A DNA stretch of 64,000 nucleotides. Origin: Micavibrio sp. UBA7689 (lineage in GTDB: Bacteria > Pseudomonadota > Alphaproteobacteria > Micavibrionales > Micavibrionaceae). Location: NCBI GenBank assembly GCA_002482805.1, contig DLGR01000045.1, forward strand, positions 433 through 64,432, written 5' to 3'. Positions 1 to 8,466 of the stretch are shown here, piece by piece. Within the stretch, counting starts at the first letter, position 1; each line of letters opens with the position of its first letter. The notes beneath the pieces were generated by a model. That model ran no database searches, was not told the origin of the DNA, and saw only the letters and a program-made list of their open reading frames with translations. Position numbers and translations under genes: made by a program.

Positions 1-1
1 G

Positions 2-694
2 GGCCGCGTTTTGGGCGCGGGCGCGCACGGAATAACCGTTCATCCCAGACCCGACGAACGGCATGTGCGGAAATCCGACATCCCCGCGTTGGCAGAATTT
101 TTGAGCACCTACAATTCCCCCTTCCCGTCTTTCATGATGAAGGCGGAGCAACAGGGCGATATCGAATTCAACATCGAAGGTTATCCCGACCCCGAATTCA
201 TCACACTGGTCACCAAACACAAATGTGATCAGGTCACGTTGGTCCCCGACGATCCGAACCAGAAAACGTCCGACCATGGATGGGACATTCCCGCGCGCCG
301 CGAATATCTGAAAGACATCATCAAGAAGTTGAAAGACAACGGGCGCCGCGTGTCTTTGTTTATAGATCCCGTCCCATCCATGGCGGATGCGGCAGCAGAA
401 ATCGGCGCGGACAGAATAGAGCTTTACACAGGTCCCTATGCGCTCGACACGAAACTCCTCCCCGATTATGTGGCGACGGCGGAAGCCGCAAACAAATGCG
501 CCATCGGTATCAATGCGGGGCATGATTTGAATTTGGACAATCTCGCGAAATTCATCGCCGCGATTCCGACCTGCGCCGAAGTATCCATCGGCCACGCGAT
601 TACCGCGGATGCGCTCAATATGGGCTGGCCCGCCGCCGTGTCAGCCTATATCGCCGCCATCCATTACGGACAAAGGAGCGCGAAAGCCGCATGA
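2..694 (+). CDS. pdxJ: Pyridoxine 5'-phosphate synthase, 5' end outside the window
   Basis: This cytoplasmic TIM-barrel enzyme condenses 1-deoxyxylulose 5-phosphate with 3-amino-1-hydroxyacetone 1-phosphate to give pyridoxine 5'-phosphate, the last ring-forming step of the DXP-dependent vitamin B6 pathway. About 230 residues are visible, and the frame is open to the left edge, so roughly the first 15-20 residues are missing. Family signatures seen: GITVHPRPDERH near the visible start, FNIEG holding a conserved acidic residue, GADRIELYTGPYA, and GHDLNLDNL followed by VSIGHA, all standard for PdxJ. The stop overlaps the start of serB by four bases (ATGA), so the two are probably translationally coupled. 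The assignment is secure. Confidence 0.95.
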   Translation, partial: GRVLGAGAHGITVHPRPDERHVRKSDIPALAEFLSTYNSPFPSFMMKAEQQGDIEFNIEGYPDPEFITLVTKHKCDQVTLVPDDPNQKTSDHGWDIPARREYLKDIIKKLKDNGRRVSLFIDPVPSMADAAAEIGADRIELYTGPYALDTKLLPDYVATAEAANKCAIGINAGHDLNLDNLAKFIAAIPTCAEVSIGHAITADALNMGWPAAVSAYIAAIHYGQRSAKAA

Positions 695-1581
695 CCCACA
701 CGCATTTCCTCACCCTGATCGCATCCGATATTCCATTGGCTTTGCCGCATCTGGAATTCGCGGAAAAATTTATCGAGGAAAAAGCCATAGGGTTGAGCGG
801 CAAGCCCGTTTGGCTTGACGCGCACAAGGCCGCCGACATTCCGATTCAAAACGCGCTGACATTCGAACAGATGAAAGAATTGCGCCATGTGTGCGCACAA
901 GATCATATTGACGTCATCTGCACGCAAGCCGAAAAGCGTAAGAAGAAACTTCTGCTCGCCGATATGGATTCCACCATCGTCACCACGGAAACTTTGGACG
1001 AACTGGCGGGCCGTGCGGGGATTAAAGATCAAATTGCCGCCATCACCAACCGCGCGATGAACGGCGAACTGGATTTCCATGCGGCGCTTCGCGAACGCGT
1101 CGGACTTTTAAAAGGACTGCCGCTCACCGCGCTTCATGAAACGCTCGCCGAAACCATTTTGTGCGAAGGCGCGGACAAACTCATCCACGTGATGAAAGAA
1201 AACGGCGCGACCTGTGTGCTCGTCAGCGGTGGCTTCACATACTTCACGGGCGCGATTGCGAACAAGGTGGGCTTCCATCACCATCACGGCAACGAACTGC
1301 ACAATGACGGCACGTCGCTGCTCGGCACGGTCGGCGATCCCATCCTCGACAAAGATTCCAAATTGAAATTCCTGCAGACCTATGCCGCGACATTGAAAGT
1401 CGATTTATCTGAAACCGTGGCCATCGGCGACGGTGCCAACGACCTGCCCATGCTTTTGGCCGCAGGCCTCGGCATAGGCTACCGCGCGCGGCCCGTATTA
1501 CAGGAAAATCTGCTCAATATCCTGCAATTCGCAGACCTCACGGGGGTTTTGTACGCCCAAGGGCACCGTAATATTTGCTGA
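691..1581 (+). CDS. serB: Phosphoserine phosphatase (HAD family)
   Basis: It hydrolyses O-phospho-L-serine to serine, the last step of serine synthesis, in the cytoplasm. The protein has 296 residues, the usual length for SerB with an N-terminal regulatory-type domain (about residues 1-80). HAD motif I is DMDST at 91-95 with the two catalytic aspartates. LVSGGF supplies motif II and GDGANDLPML the Mg-binding motif IV. The start is fixed by the four-base overlap with pdxJ. PdxJ and SerB are metabolically linked because the serC product serves both serine and B6 synthesis, which may explain the pairing. All catalytic residues are present. Confidence 0.95.
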   Translation: MTHTHFLTLIASDIPLALPHLEFAEKFIEEKAIGLSGKPVWLDAHKAADIPIQNALTFEQMKELRHVCAQDHIDVICTQAEKRKKKLLLADMDSTIVTTETLDELAGRAGIKDQIAAITNRAMNGELDFHAALRERVGLLKGLPLTALHETLAETILCEGADKLIHVMKENGATCVLVSGGFTYFTGAIANKVGFHHHHGNELHNDGTSLLGTVGDPILDKDSKLKFLQTYAATLKVDLSETVAIGDGANDLPMLLAAGLGIGYRARPVLQENLLNILQFADLTGVLYAQGHRNIC

Positions 1582-1609
1582 TTGTTAACCATTTTCGGTA
1601 CAGTATAGG
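1582..1609 (+). promoter_or_regulatory. Possible sigma-70 type promoter for the Clp-like ATPase
   Basis: TTGTTA at 1582-1587 and TATAGG at 1604-1609 are separated by 16 bases in the short gap after serB, about 38 bases before the ATG at 1647. Both hexamers are only partial matches, so this is a weak call made by eye. Confidence 0.3.
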
Positions 1610-1646
1610 GGTGCATTAAACGTCTCACCGTTTCAGGTAACTCTCT

Positions 1647-2675
1647 ATGGCCGAAAAGAAAAAATACAATTTCAAGGTTCCGCAGGAAGAATTCGAAGCC
1701 CTGCTCCACCAATATTGCCGCAACTTCACCGCGCTCGCCGCGGAAGGCCGTTATGACCCCATCGTCGGACGCGATTCCGAAATCGATCAGGTCATGCTTA
1801 TTCTTCTTCAGCGTAACCGCAAAAACGCCGTTCTGCTCGCACCCGCAGGGGTCGGTAAAACCGCATTGGTGGTAGGCCTTGCGCAGGCCGTTGTCGCGGG
1901 ACGCACACCCGACTATCTGAAAGGCGCGCAAGTGTTGGAACTCGACATGTCCGCCATGGCCGCGGGCACGACTTCGCCCGGCGAATTTCAGGAACGCTTC
2001 ATTCCGATCTGCCGCGGTATCGCGGAACGCTATCAATATCCGGAGTTCCCGCGCTACATCATGTTCATCGACGAGATCCACACCATCATGCCCACCGTGC
2101 ATGGTTCCGCCTATGCCGGTTTGTCCGAAGTTATGAAGCCGTATCTGACGGTCGGCGATTTGCACGTAATCGGTGCTACAACGCTCGACGAATTCCGCAT
2201 GTTCGTCGCCGTGGACACCGCTATGGACCGACGCTTCCAGAAAGTGAATTTGAAAGTTCCTTCATCCGAAGAAACCGTGAAAATCATGCAGGGTATCCGC
2301 CCGTCTTACGAGAAACACCACAAGTTGAAAATTCCCGATGAATGCATCGTGGAAGTGGTCAAAATGACCGACGAATACATGAAAAAACGCGGTCAGCCCG
2401 ATAAATCCATCGTCACCATGGATGCCGCCTGCGCATGGCAAAACATGTACCGTTCGGAAAACCGCACGCTCACTATGGAAGCCGTGCACCAGATCGTCGC
2501 AAAGGAAACCAGTCTGCACGTCGATGCGCTTTCGGACAAAGCCACCAAATACGGCAAGACCGAAGCGTTCGACCCCACGAAGATGGCGGTACAGGTCGGT
2601 TCGAAAAACTTCAACGACGAAGAAGCGCTCAAAAAGTTCAACGAATCCAAAAAGAACGAAGACGCGGCCGAATAA
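1647..2675 (+). CDS. Single-domain Clp-type AAA+ ATPase with altered pore loop
   Basis: The 342-residue protein matches only the first ATPase module of ClpA/ClpB. The region DPIVGRDSEI leads into Walker A APAGVGKT (65-72), Walker B IMFIDEIH (138-145), the sensor segment IGATT (175-179) and the arginine-finger motif DTAMDRRF (190-197), so ATP hydrolysis should be intact. It lacks the Clp N domain, the middle domain and the second ATPase module. Where ClpB has AGAKYRGEF, this protein has AGTTSPGEF (106-114), so the aromatic substrate-gripping residue is missing. It ends in a Lys/Asn/Glu-rich tail. It converges on the HAD gene with abutting stop codons. The function is unknown; a remodelling or scaffolding role is more likely than classical threading unfoldase activity. 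Confidence 0.8.
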   Translation: MAEKKKYNFKVPQEEFEALLHQYCRNFTALAAEGRYDPIVGRDSEIDQVMLILLQRNRKNAVLLAPAGVGKTALVVGLAQAVVAGRTPDYLKGAQVLELDMSAMAAGTTSPGEFQERFIPICRGIAERYQYPEFPRYIMFIDEIHTIMPTVHGSAYAGLSEVMKPYLTVGDLHVIGATTLDEFRMFVAVDTAMDRRFQKVNLKVPSSEETVKIMQGIRPSYEKHHKLKIPDECIVEVVKMTDEYMKKRGQPDKSIVTMDAACAWQNMYRSENRTLTMEAVHQIVAKETSLHVDALSDKATKYGKTEAFDPTKMAVQVGSKNFNDEEALKKFNESKKNEDAAE

Positions 2676-3338
2676 TTATTTCTTTAAAGACCTGCAAAGA
2701 TCCGTCACTTCATCAAAGTGATGGTCGATATGTTCGTCAGCCGTTTTCGGACGATGGACCAGCGCGGTGCACATACGAATATTTTTTGCCAATACCAGAT
2801 TGGCCGCGACATCTTCCACCACGATGATTTCTTCATTCGCCATCGTTGCCATACCGCCGCGATCTTTCGCCAACAAAAATCCATCCGTGCCTTGCGACTT
2901 TGCTTTGAACGCGACATCTTCAAGCGCGACGATATTGTGATCGCCGAACACGGAATCCAGTTTTGTTTTTTTCAGAATTTTCTGCGCCCACGGCCGTGAT
3001 GCATTCGTGAGCACGACCATTTTCTGCGGCAGGGATTCCACCGCTTTATGAAGATCATCGATGACCAAAATGGTTTCGAACGAAACGCGGTCATGAAACA
3101 AATGATGGAATTTTGTATATTCCATCCCGAGTTTCTTGAACGCACCGAAGGAATTGGAATGTTCGCGGTAGGAACGCCCCGCCAGTTCATAGGCTTCTTC
3201 GAAACTCAGCTCTAATCCCATATCGATGGCGGTTTGCGCGCTGGCACGGTTGCACAGATCAACGAAATCATCGCCGAAGCGATAGAGCGTGTTATCGAGG
3301 TCCCAGATCACGCCGTTGATATGCGTAAGGTCCGTCAT
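2676..3338 (-). CDS. HAD hydrolase, pyrimidine 5'-nucleotidase-like
   Basis: A 220-residue HAD phosphatase. Motif I is WDLDNTLY with aspartates 13 and 15, motif II is VVLTNAS, a lysine lies in KAKSQGTDG, and the acidic motif is VVEDVAANL. The DNTLY form and helical cap resemble the SDT1/YjjG group, which dephosphorylate pyrimidine nucleoside monophosphates; the substrate here is inferred. A longer in-frame start exists, but the ATG at 3338 is preferred because it overlaps the stop of the upstream methyltransferase gene by four bases (ATGA) and directly precedes the catalytic motif. Confidence 0.85.
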   Translation of the reverse strand: MTDLTHINGVIWDLDNTLYRFGDDFVDLCNRASAQTAIDMGLELSFEEAYELAGRSYREHSNSFGAFKKLGMEYTKFHHLFHDRVSFETILVIDDLHKAVESLPQKMVVLTNASRPWAQKILKKTKLDSVFGDHNIVALEDVAFKAKSQGTDGFLLAKDRGGMATMANEEIIVVEDVAANLVLAKNIRMCTALVHRPKTADEHIDHHFDEVTDLCRSLKK

Positions 3339-4366
3339 GCGATGGCCTCGAAAATTTTGAAGCCTTCTTTTTCGATAACCACACGTACGGTCTTGAAATT
3401 GTCGTTCAATGTTTTTTCGTAAGGCAGGTGCGCATTTGCCACCATCCACAGTTTTCCGCCCTTTTTCAAATGATGCGCCGCGGTTTTGATGAAGGATTGG
3501 CCCAGCATAGGGTCCGTGTTCTTGCCAATGTGGAAAGGCGGATTCATGACGATGAAATCCAGCGGCGGCAACCCGTCGATTTTTTGCGACAAATCAGCCC
3601 AGTAATATTGAATTGTACGTCCGCCCTGTACGTTCATCAGATTTTCTTCGGCGCAGGCAATGGCCCGAGAATCCGCATCGATCAAAAGCAGTGTCTCAAT
3701 ACCAACATTTTTTTCCAGAATGCGCTGTGACAAGTATCCATAACCGCATCCGAAGTCGGCGCCGACACCGGCAAGCGGAGTTATCATTTCGTCTGCAAGC
3801 AGGGCCGACCCCTGATCTATTTTCGACCAGCCGAACAGCCCGGGTTGCGACACAAACACATGACCTTCATCGCTTTCAAGCTCCTGCAGACCGCCGAATT
3901 CCAGCCATTCATCCAAAATGGCAGGTTTGGATCGCGGGCGCTTGCCCCAGACAACCTTCGCCTTGTTTTTGGACGTGGCATCCGTTTCCATATCCAATTC
4001 AGTCATCCATTTTTGAATACGGTTGCCGTTGGCATCGTTCGGTGCGCAAGCACTTACCATTCCGTCAGGCGCACAAAGTTTCAAACCTTGCGCCAGCCAG
4101 AATTGCGCTTCTTCCACTTGCTTCGGAAGATCGATCAACACCAGACCGTACGCACCGCTTTCGGGGATATCGTCGAGAATTTCAAATCCGTGTGCGCGCA
4201 ACTTTTCAGCCGCCGGAAAAAACGGCTGCCAGCAATGAACATGATCTTTTATCGCGGATAAGTGAGAATTCCAGCCCGCGCCCAGGAATAAAACAGGCGT
4301 ACGCGCCTCGATCAGCCCTTGTTCAAGCGGCAAAAACAACGTTTGGAGCGAAGGGCTGGTCGTCAT
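3335..4366 (-). CDS. rsmC: 16S rRNA (guanine-N2) methyltransferase RsmC-like
   Basis: A 343-residue class I SAM-dependent methyltransferase with the two-domain plan of RsmC/RlmG. A degenerate N-terminal half is followed by the linker SQPGLFGWSKIDQG (173-186), the SAM loop DFGCGYGY (204-211), the acidic DAD at about 231, and the catalytic motif MNPPFH (274-279), typical of enzymes methylating exocyclic amino groups of guanine in rRNA. RsmC modifies G1207 of 16S rRNA; whether the target is that base or a 23S base cannot be decided here. It is translationally coupled to the HAD gene downstream and lies 31 bases after the RTX gene on the same strand. Confidence 0.82.
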   Translation of the reverse strand: MTTSPSLQTLFLPLEQGLIEARTPVLFLGAGWNSHLSAIKDHVHCWQPFFPAAEKLRAHGFEILDDIPESGAYGLVLIDLPKQVEEAQFWLAQGLKLCAPDGMVSACAPNDANGNRIQKWMTELDMETDATSKNKAKVVWGKRPRSKPAILDEWLEFGGLQELESDEGHVFVSQPGLFGWSKIDQGSALLADEMITPLAGVGADFGCGYGYLSQRILEKNVGIETLLLIDADSRAIACAEENLMNVQGGRTIQYYWADLSQKIDGLPPLDFIVMNPPFHIGKNTDPMLGQSFIKTAAHHLKKGGKLWMVANAHLPYEKTLNDNFKTVRVVIEKEGFKIFEAIA

Positions 4367-4397
4367 AGCCCTTCTCTACCGCCTTAAAAGAGGATTA

Positions 4398-7300
4398 TCA
4401 AGCGATTGCGCTCTGATCCGCGACCAATTGGCCGTTTGCGATCATGGAAGCAATGTCCGCGCCGCCCGTACCGCCCACGATAAGGGCCGCAGCTGCGAAC
4501 ACGCCGTCGCCGTTCGCCGCGATTTCGAGCTGGGAATCGGAGCCCACCGAAACCAGACGCACGAAATCCGCGATGTCGTCGGAAAGAGGATCATAGGAAT
4601 CCAGCACATCTGCGATATTGATGGAATCGTCCGCGCCGAAATCATGGATCGTGTCGATCAACCCGTCGATCGCGGTGAGCGCAAAAACATCCGCACCTTC
4701 GCCGCCATAACCGTGATCGCCGCCAAGACCCATAACGAGAATGTCGTTGCCGCCTTCGCCGTACAAAACATCGTTGCCCGCGCCGCCATCGAGAATATCA
4801 TCGCCGCCCGTTACATCGCCGATCGTGACCGGATTGATGTCGAGGTCGAACAGAACGTCTTCATAGTCGGCATCGCCCGTGTTGTACAAATCTTCGAAAC
4901 CGATGCGCAGCGTGTTTGTGTCCGTGCCGCCCGGAATTTCGGCATAGATATTGTCGAGATAGAATGTTTCCACACCCTTCGCAGAATTCGCGATGGAGGA
5001 AACTTCGATACCCGTGATAACACCCGCGCCGAAATCGGATGCATTCAGAACGATATCGATCAAGCCGCCGGAAACCGTGCCTGTCACATGCTCGTAAGAA
5101 ATCGGCGTCGTGGAACCGTTCAGATAAATTTTGAAATCAATGCCTGTGTTGCCGCCCGCGATGTCGGAAAGCGAAATCGTAACTTTCTGTGCGCCCGCCG
5201 CAATGCCGATCATCATAGCCTCTGCGCCGCCCACCGTTGTCGCGGTATTCGCCGTCGTTTTCACGCCGATACGGTCGCCGTTGCCGATCAAAGTGCCGGA
5301 TGTGGCCGAAATCGTAATGCCGTTTTGCGTGAACGAAACGGGTTTGGATGAAACATTCGCAGCTTTCGGATCGAGATAGACGTTGTTGTTATCGAGCAGA
5401 CCCGAAACCACGTGGGTTTTGCCGTCTTCGTTGATCGCCGTGGAATCACCGCGGTCGGTCGTGAAATACACATCGCCCTGCAGAACCTTGATTTTTACGC
5501 CGTCATTGTAAACCAGCGATACTTTGTTTCCGGGATCGTTGATCGTCGCGGCACGCTGGCCTACCTGACCGTAATTATAAACAAAGCTGAGCACGCCATC
5601 CGCCGTAACGTTCAGGCCGGAATAACCACCGTTCGTATTGTTGCCGTTACCGATGATGAAGAAACCGAAATCGCCGCCTTCGGCACCGACGGGCAGATCG
5701 ATCGTGTGCGCGGTATCGAGGCCCGCGGTTTTGACGTTCTTCCATTCCATGGAGGCATTGACGATGGTGCCGTCCGCGTCAATCGCAAAAACGCCAAAGC
5801 TATTGTCATAGCCCGCATAACCTTTGCGGAATGTAACGGTCGCGGTCGCATCGTGATCGACATGCAGATTGCCGTTGTTGATGCCGAGCGCGGGATCGCC
5901 TTTGGGGCGGAGATTGGTGATGTTCACGCCTTCTTTCAAGGTCGGCATGACGATTGTATCGGCAAAAGCCTTGTCCATCGTCGTACCCGTCAGGATACCG
6001 TCATCGCCATATAGTATGTCATTACCGCCAAGGCCGAAGATTTCATCACCGCCCGTTGTGCCCGTAATGACTTCACCGTCTTCGGTGCCGATGATGGATT
6101 CAGCAGGGTTGAGTTGGACATTGAAGGACAGGGTGCCGATATCGGAACCGCCCATGGAATCCAGCAACGTGTAATCGAACGAATCCGAACCGTAGAAATT
6201 ATCGGCAGGCGTGTAGGTGAAAGAGCCGTCAACCGCAAGTACTAAGGAACCACCCATCGCCGTGGCGAACGTGCCTGCGGTCACCGACAGCGTATCGCCG
6301 TCTATATCGGAATCGTTGGCAAGAACCGTGCCCGTGATGGCATCGTTACGGTAGCCTGCAAAGGAATCATCGGACGCCACGGGCGCATCGTTGACCGCGG
6401 CAACCGCCACCAAAACATTGGCCGTCGACATCGCACCCGAAGCATCGCGCACCGTGTAGGAGAAGGAGTCGGAACCGTTAAAGTTAGCCGCGCCTTGGTA
6501 TGTGAATGTTCCATCGGAATTCAAAACAACCGAACCGCCATTTGCCGTGGTAAGAACAGCGGCATCAACCATAAGAGTATCGCCATCGGCATCGTTGTCA
6601 TTGCCCAGAACCGAACCAGCGATCACCGTATCTTCATTGCCTGATGCAGAATCGTCGTTCGCGACAGGTGCATCATTTACAGATGCTACATTCAAGGTAA
6701 CGGTTGCCGTATCGGTGGCACCCATCGAATCCGTAATGGTGTAATTGAAAGAATCCGTGCCAAAGAAGTTTGCGGCAGGGGTATAGGTGAATGAGCCATC
6801 CACCAGCAATTCGACCGAACCGCCCATCGAAGTCGCATAGATACCCGCGGTAACCAACAGCGTGGAATTTTCAGGATCGGTATCATTGCCGAGCACATTG
6901 CCGGAAACAGCAGTATCTTCACTGCCATTGAAAGTGTCGTTTTGTGCATCGGGCGCGATATTGATCGCAACCATACTGCCGTCAAAGAACGCAAAACCTT
7001 CGACGCGGCCAGAACCGTCGGTCGCAAAATGATTGTCGATTGTAATAAGGGAAGATCCGTAGCCGACCAGCAGATCCATACCCGAAACCGTCAGCGTCAG
7101 ATCGGCAAACGTGATGCCGGAACCGAACGCGATGTAATCGAGACCGGCCGTTTCAACGATCGTGTCGTTGCCGTCGCCGACATTGAACATATAGGTGTCA
7201 TCGCCCGTGCCGCCGTTGAGCATGTCGGAGCCTGTGGAGCCGAACAGAATATCGTTGTCAGCGCCGCCGTTGAGCGTGTCGTTGCCGTTCGAGGAAGACA

Positions 7301-8177
7301 AAAGATCGTTGCCCGCGCCGCCGTTGATCGTAACATCAATATAAGCGCCGCCAGAAAGATCGATGACATCGTTGCCCGCGCCGGCCTCGATTGTTTCAAT
7401 GTAGGCAATGCGCGGAGAGATGATGGATGAAAGCGGGCTGATGATATCGGACAGGATCAGCGCATCATCGCCGGCCGTCAGCACAAGCGTGTCGGAACCG
7501 ATGGTCGGAACGGTGAAGTCATCGGCAGCATCGCCGTTGAATGTATCGTGGCTGCGGTTTTTACCATCGAGTTGCACGAGATAGGCATAAGGTACGGAAG
7601 AGCCCATCGAAGCCAGCGTGTAGCCGCCGGACCAGATTCCGTCGATGGAATAAACCAGCGTATCATTGCCCGCACCGCCCATAAGCGTATCCATGCCGAG
7701 GCCGCCTGAAATATAATCGTCATCCGTGCCGCCTGCGAGAAGATCGTCACCGCCGCCGCCATCCATGATGTCGTCGCCCGCGCCGCCCGTGAGCGTATCA
7801 TTGCCGTTGTTGGCCCAAAGCAGATCATCGCCGTTGGAACCGCGGATCGTCGTGTTGCCGTATGCGATGGAACCGTGCGCGAGCACGATAACGTCGCCGT
7901 CATCGCCCGCGTTGAATTGTTCGACGTTTTTCACCATGATCACGCCGTCTTGATCAACCAGCGTCAGAACATCGCCGATCGCTGTCATGTTCAGCGTGTC
8001 GGTGCCATTCAAACCGTCATAAATGCCGTTGTTGACGTTTTTGGTGCCGGTGATTGTGATGACATATCCGGAATACGGATTGACGAGCGTCTGGTTATAG
8101 AACCCCGTGACGCCCACGAAGTTCAAAAAATTATTACCGTTTGTGCCGTTAACATTAGTGTACGCCATATTCCCCAT
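4398..8177 (-). CDS. Large RTX / cadherin-like secreted protein with type I secretion C-terminus
   Basis: A 1259-residue acidic, Gly/Asp-rich protein without a Sec signal peptide. RTX nonapeptides of the GGAGDDxxx type lie at about 112-176 and again near 265-345. Three tandem cadherin-like repeats of roughly 95 residues follow, with the hallmarks NDAPVANDD, GNVLGNDTD and GSFTYTPAANF. A further RTX cluster (GGDEIFGLGGNDILYGDDG), a long unclassified region, a DUF4114-like segment (RIGFEDLYNTGDADYED) and a last RTX cluster precede a C-terminus (HDFGADDSINIADVL and onward) resembling the VCA0849-type type I secretion target domain. Calcium folding and ABC-transporter export are inferred. No transporter, membrane fusion protein or TolC gene is in the window. 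A second ATG at 8168 is an alternative start. Confidence 0.88.
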   Translation of the reverse strand: MGNMAYTNVNGTNGNNFLNFVGVTGFYNQTLVNPYSGYVITITGTKNVNNGIYDGLNGTDTLNMTAIGDVLTLVDQDGVIMVKNVEQFNAGDDGDVIVLAHGSIAYGNTTIRGSNGDDLLWANNGNDTLTGGAGDDIMDGGGGDDLLAGGTDDDYISGGLGMDTLMGGAGNDTLVYSIDGIWSGGYTLASMGSSVPYAYLVQLDGKNRSHDTFNGDAADDFTVPTIGSDTLVLTAGDDALILSDIISPLSSIISPRIAYIETIEAGAGNDVIDLSGGAYIDVTINGGAGNDLLSSSNGNDTLNGGADNDILFGSTGSDMLNGGTGDDTYMFNVGDGNDTIVETAGLDYIAFGSGITFADLTLTVSGMDLLVGYGSSLITIDNHFATDGSGRVEGFAFFDGSMVAINIAPDAQNDTFNGSEDTAVSGNVLGNDTDPENSTLLVTAGIYATSMGGSVELLVDGSFTYTPAANFFGTDSFNYTITDSMGATDTATVTLNVASVNDAPVANDDSASGNEDTVIAGSVLGNDNDADGDTLMVDAAVLTTANGGSVVLNSDGTFTYQGAANFNGSDSFSYTVRDASGAMSTANVLVAVAAVNDAPVASDDSFAGYRNDAITGTVLANDSDIDGDTLSVTAGTFATAMGGSLVLAVDGSFTYTPADNFYGSDSFDYTLLDSMGGSDIGTLSFNVQLNPAESIIGTEDGEVITGTTGGDEIFGLGGNDILYGDDGILTGTTMDKAFADTIVMPTLKEGVNITNLRPKGDPALGINNGNLHVDHDATATVTFRKGYAGYDNSFGVFAIDADGTIVNASMEWKNVKTAGLDTAHTIDLPVGAEGGDFGFFIIGNGNNTNGGYSGLNVTADGVLSFVYNYGQVGQRAATINDPGNKVSLVYNDGVKIKVLQGDVYFTTDRGDSTAINEDGKTHVVSGLLDNNNVYLDPKAANVSSKPVSFTQNGITISATSGTLIGNGDRIGVKTTANTATTVGGAEAMMIGIAAGAQKVTISLSDIAGGNTGIDFKIYLNGSTTPISYEHVTGTVSGGLIDIVLNASDFGAGVITGIEVSSIANSAKGVETFYLDNIYAEIPGGTDTNTLRIGFEDLYNTGDADYEDVLFDLDINPVTIGDVTGGDDILDGGAGNDVLYGEGGNDILVMGLGGDHGYGGEGADVFALTAIDGLIDTIHDFGADDSINIADVLDSYDPLSDDIADFVRLVSVGSDSQLEIAANGDGVFAAAALIVGGTGGADIASMIANGQLVADQSAIA

Positions 8178-8183
8178 TCCCCA

Positions 8184-8337
8184 CTGACAGTTTTGTTGCT
8201 CTTCGGTCTGTCAGGAGCGGCGCTTTTTACGGATCCCCCCGGATCCAATGCGCCCATCCAAACTATTGTACCGATTAAATATTAAATTTTATGTAAATTT
8301 AATATACGAAGGTTTTAGGCTTATTTTCTTAAAGAAA
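8184..8337 (-). promoter_or_regulatory. Palindrome-rich upstream region of the RTX gene
   Basis: Between the RTX gene and the divergent MATE gene lie four inverted repeats: CTGACAG with CTGTCAG separated by 17 bases (8184-8214); two GGATCC copies separated by CCCC (8231-8246); a perfect AT-rich repeat ATATTAAATTT with AAATTTAATAT separated by 5 bases (8279-8305); and TTTCTT-A-AAGAAA (8325-8337). The first lies in the likely 5' untranslated RNA. The 27-base AT-rich element looks like an operator. No binding protein can be named. Confidence 0.4.
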
Positions 8338-8466
8338 GTTTAAAAATGGCCAGCATTTTAGATATTTTATGAAAAAAGATGGAAGCCCTTGCTATGGCTT
8401 GGGATTTGGGGGATAAAACGGCTCCACACGGCCCCGAAAGCCGCCCGAAAAGGCCCCGTAATTACC

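Noticed and set aside
4428..5351. A 307-codon plus-strand frame inside the RTX gene
   Set aside because: Antisense shadow of the Gly/Asp-rich repeats; composition is biased and no family is recognisable.
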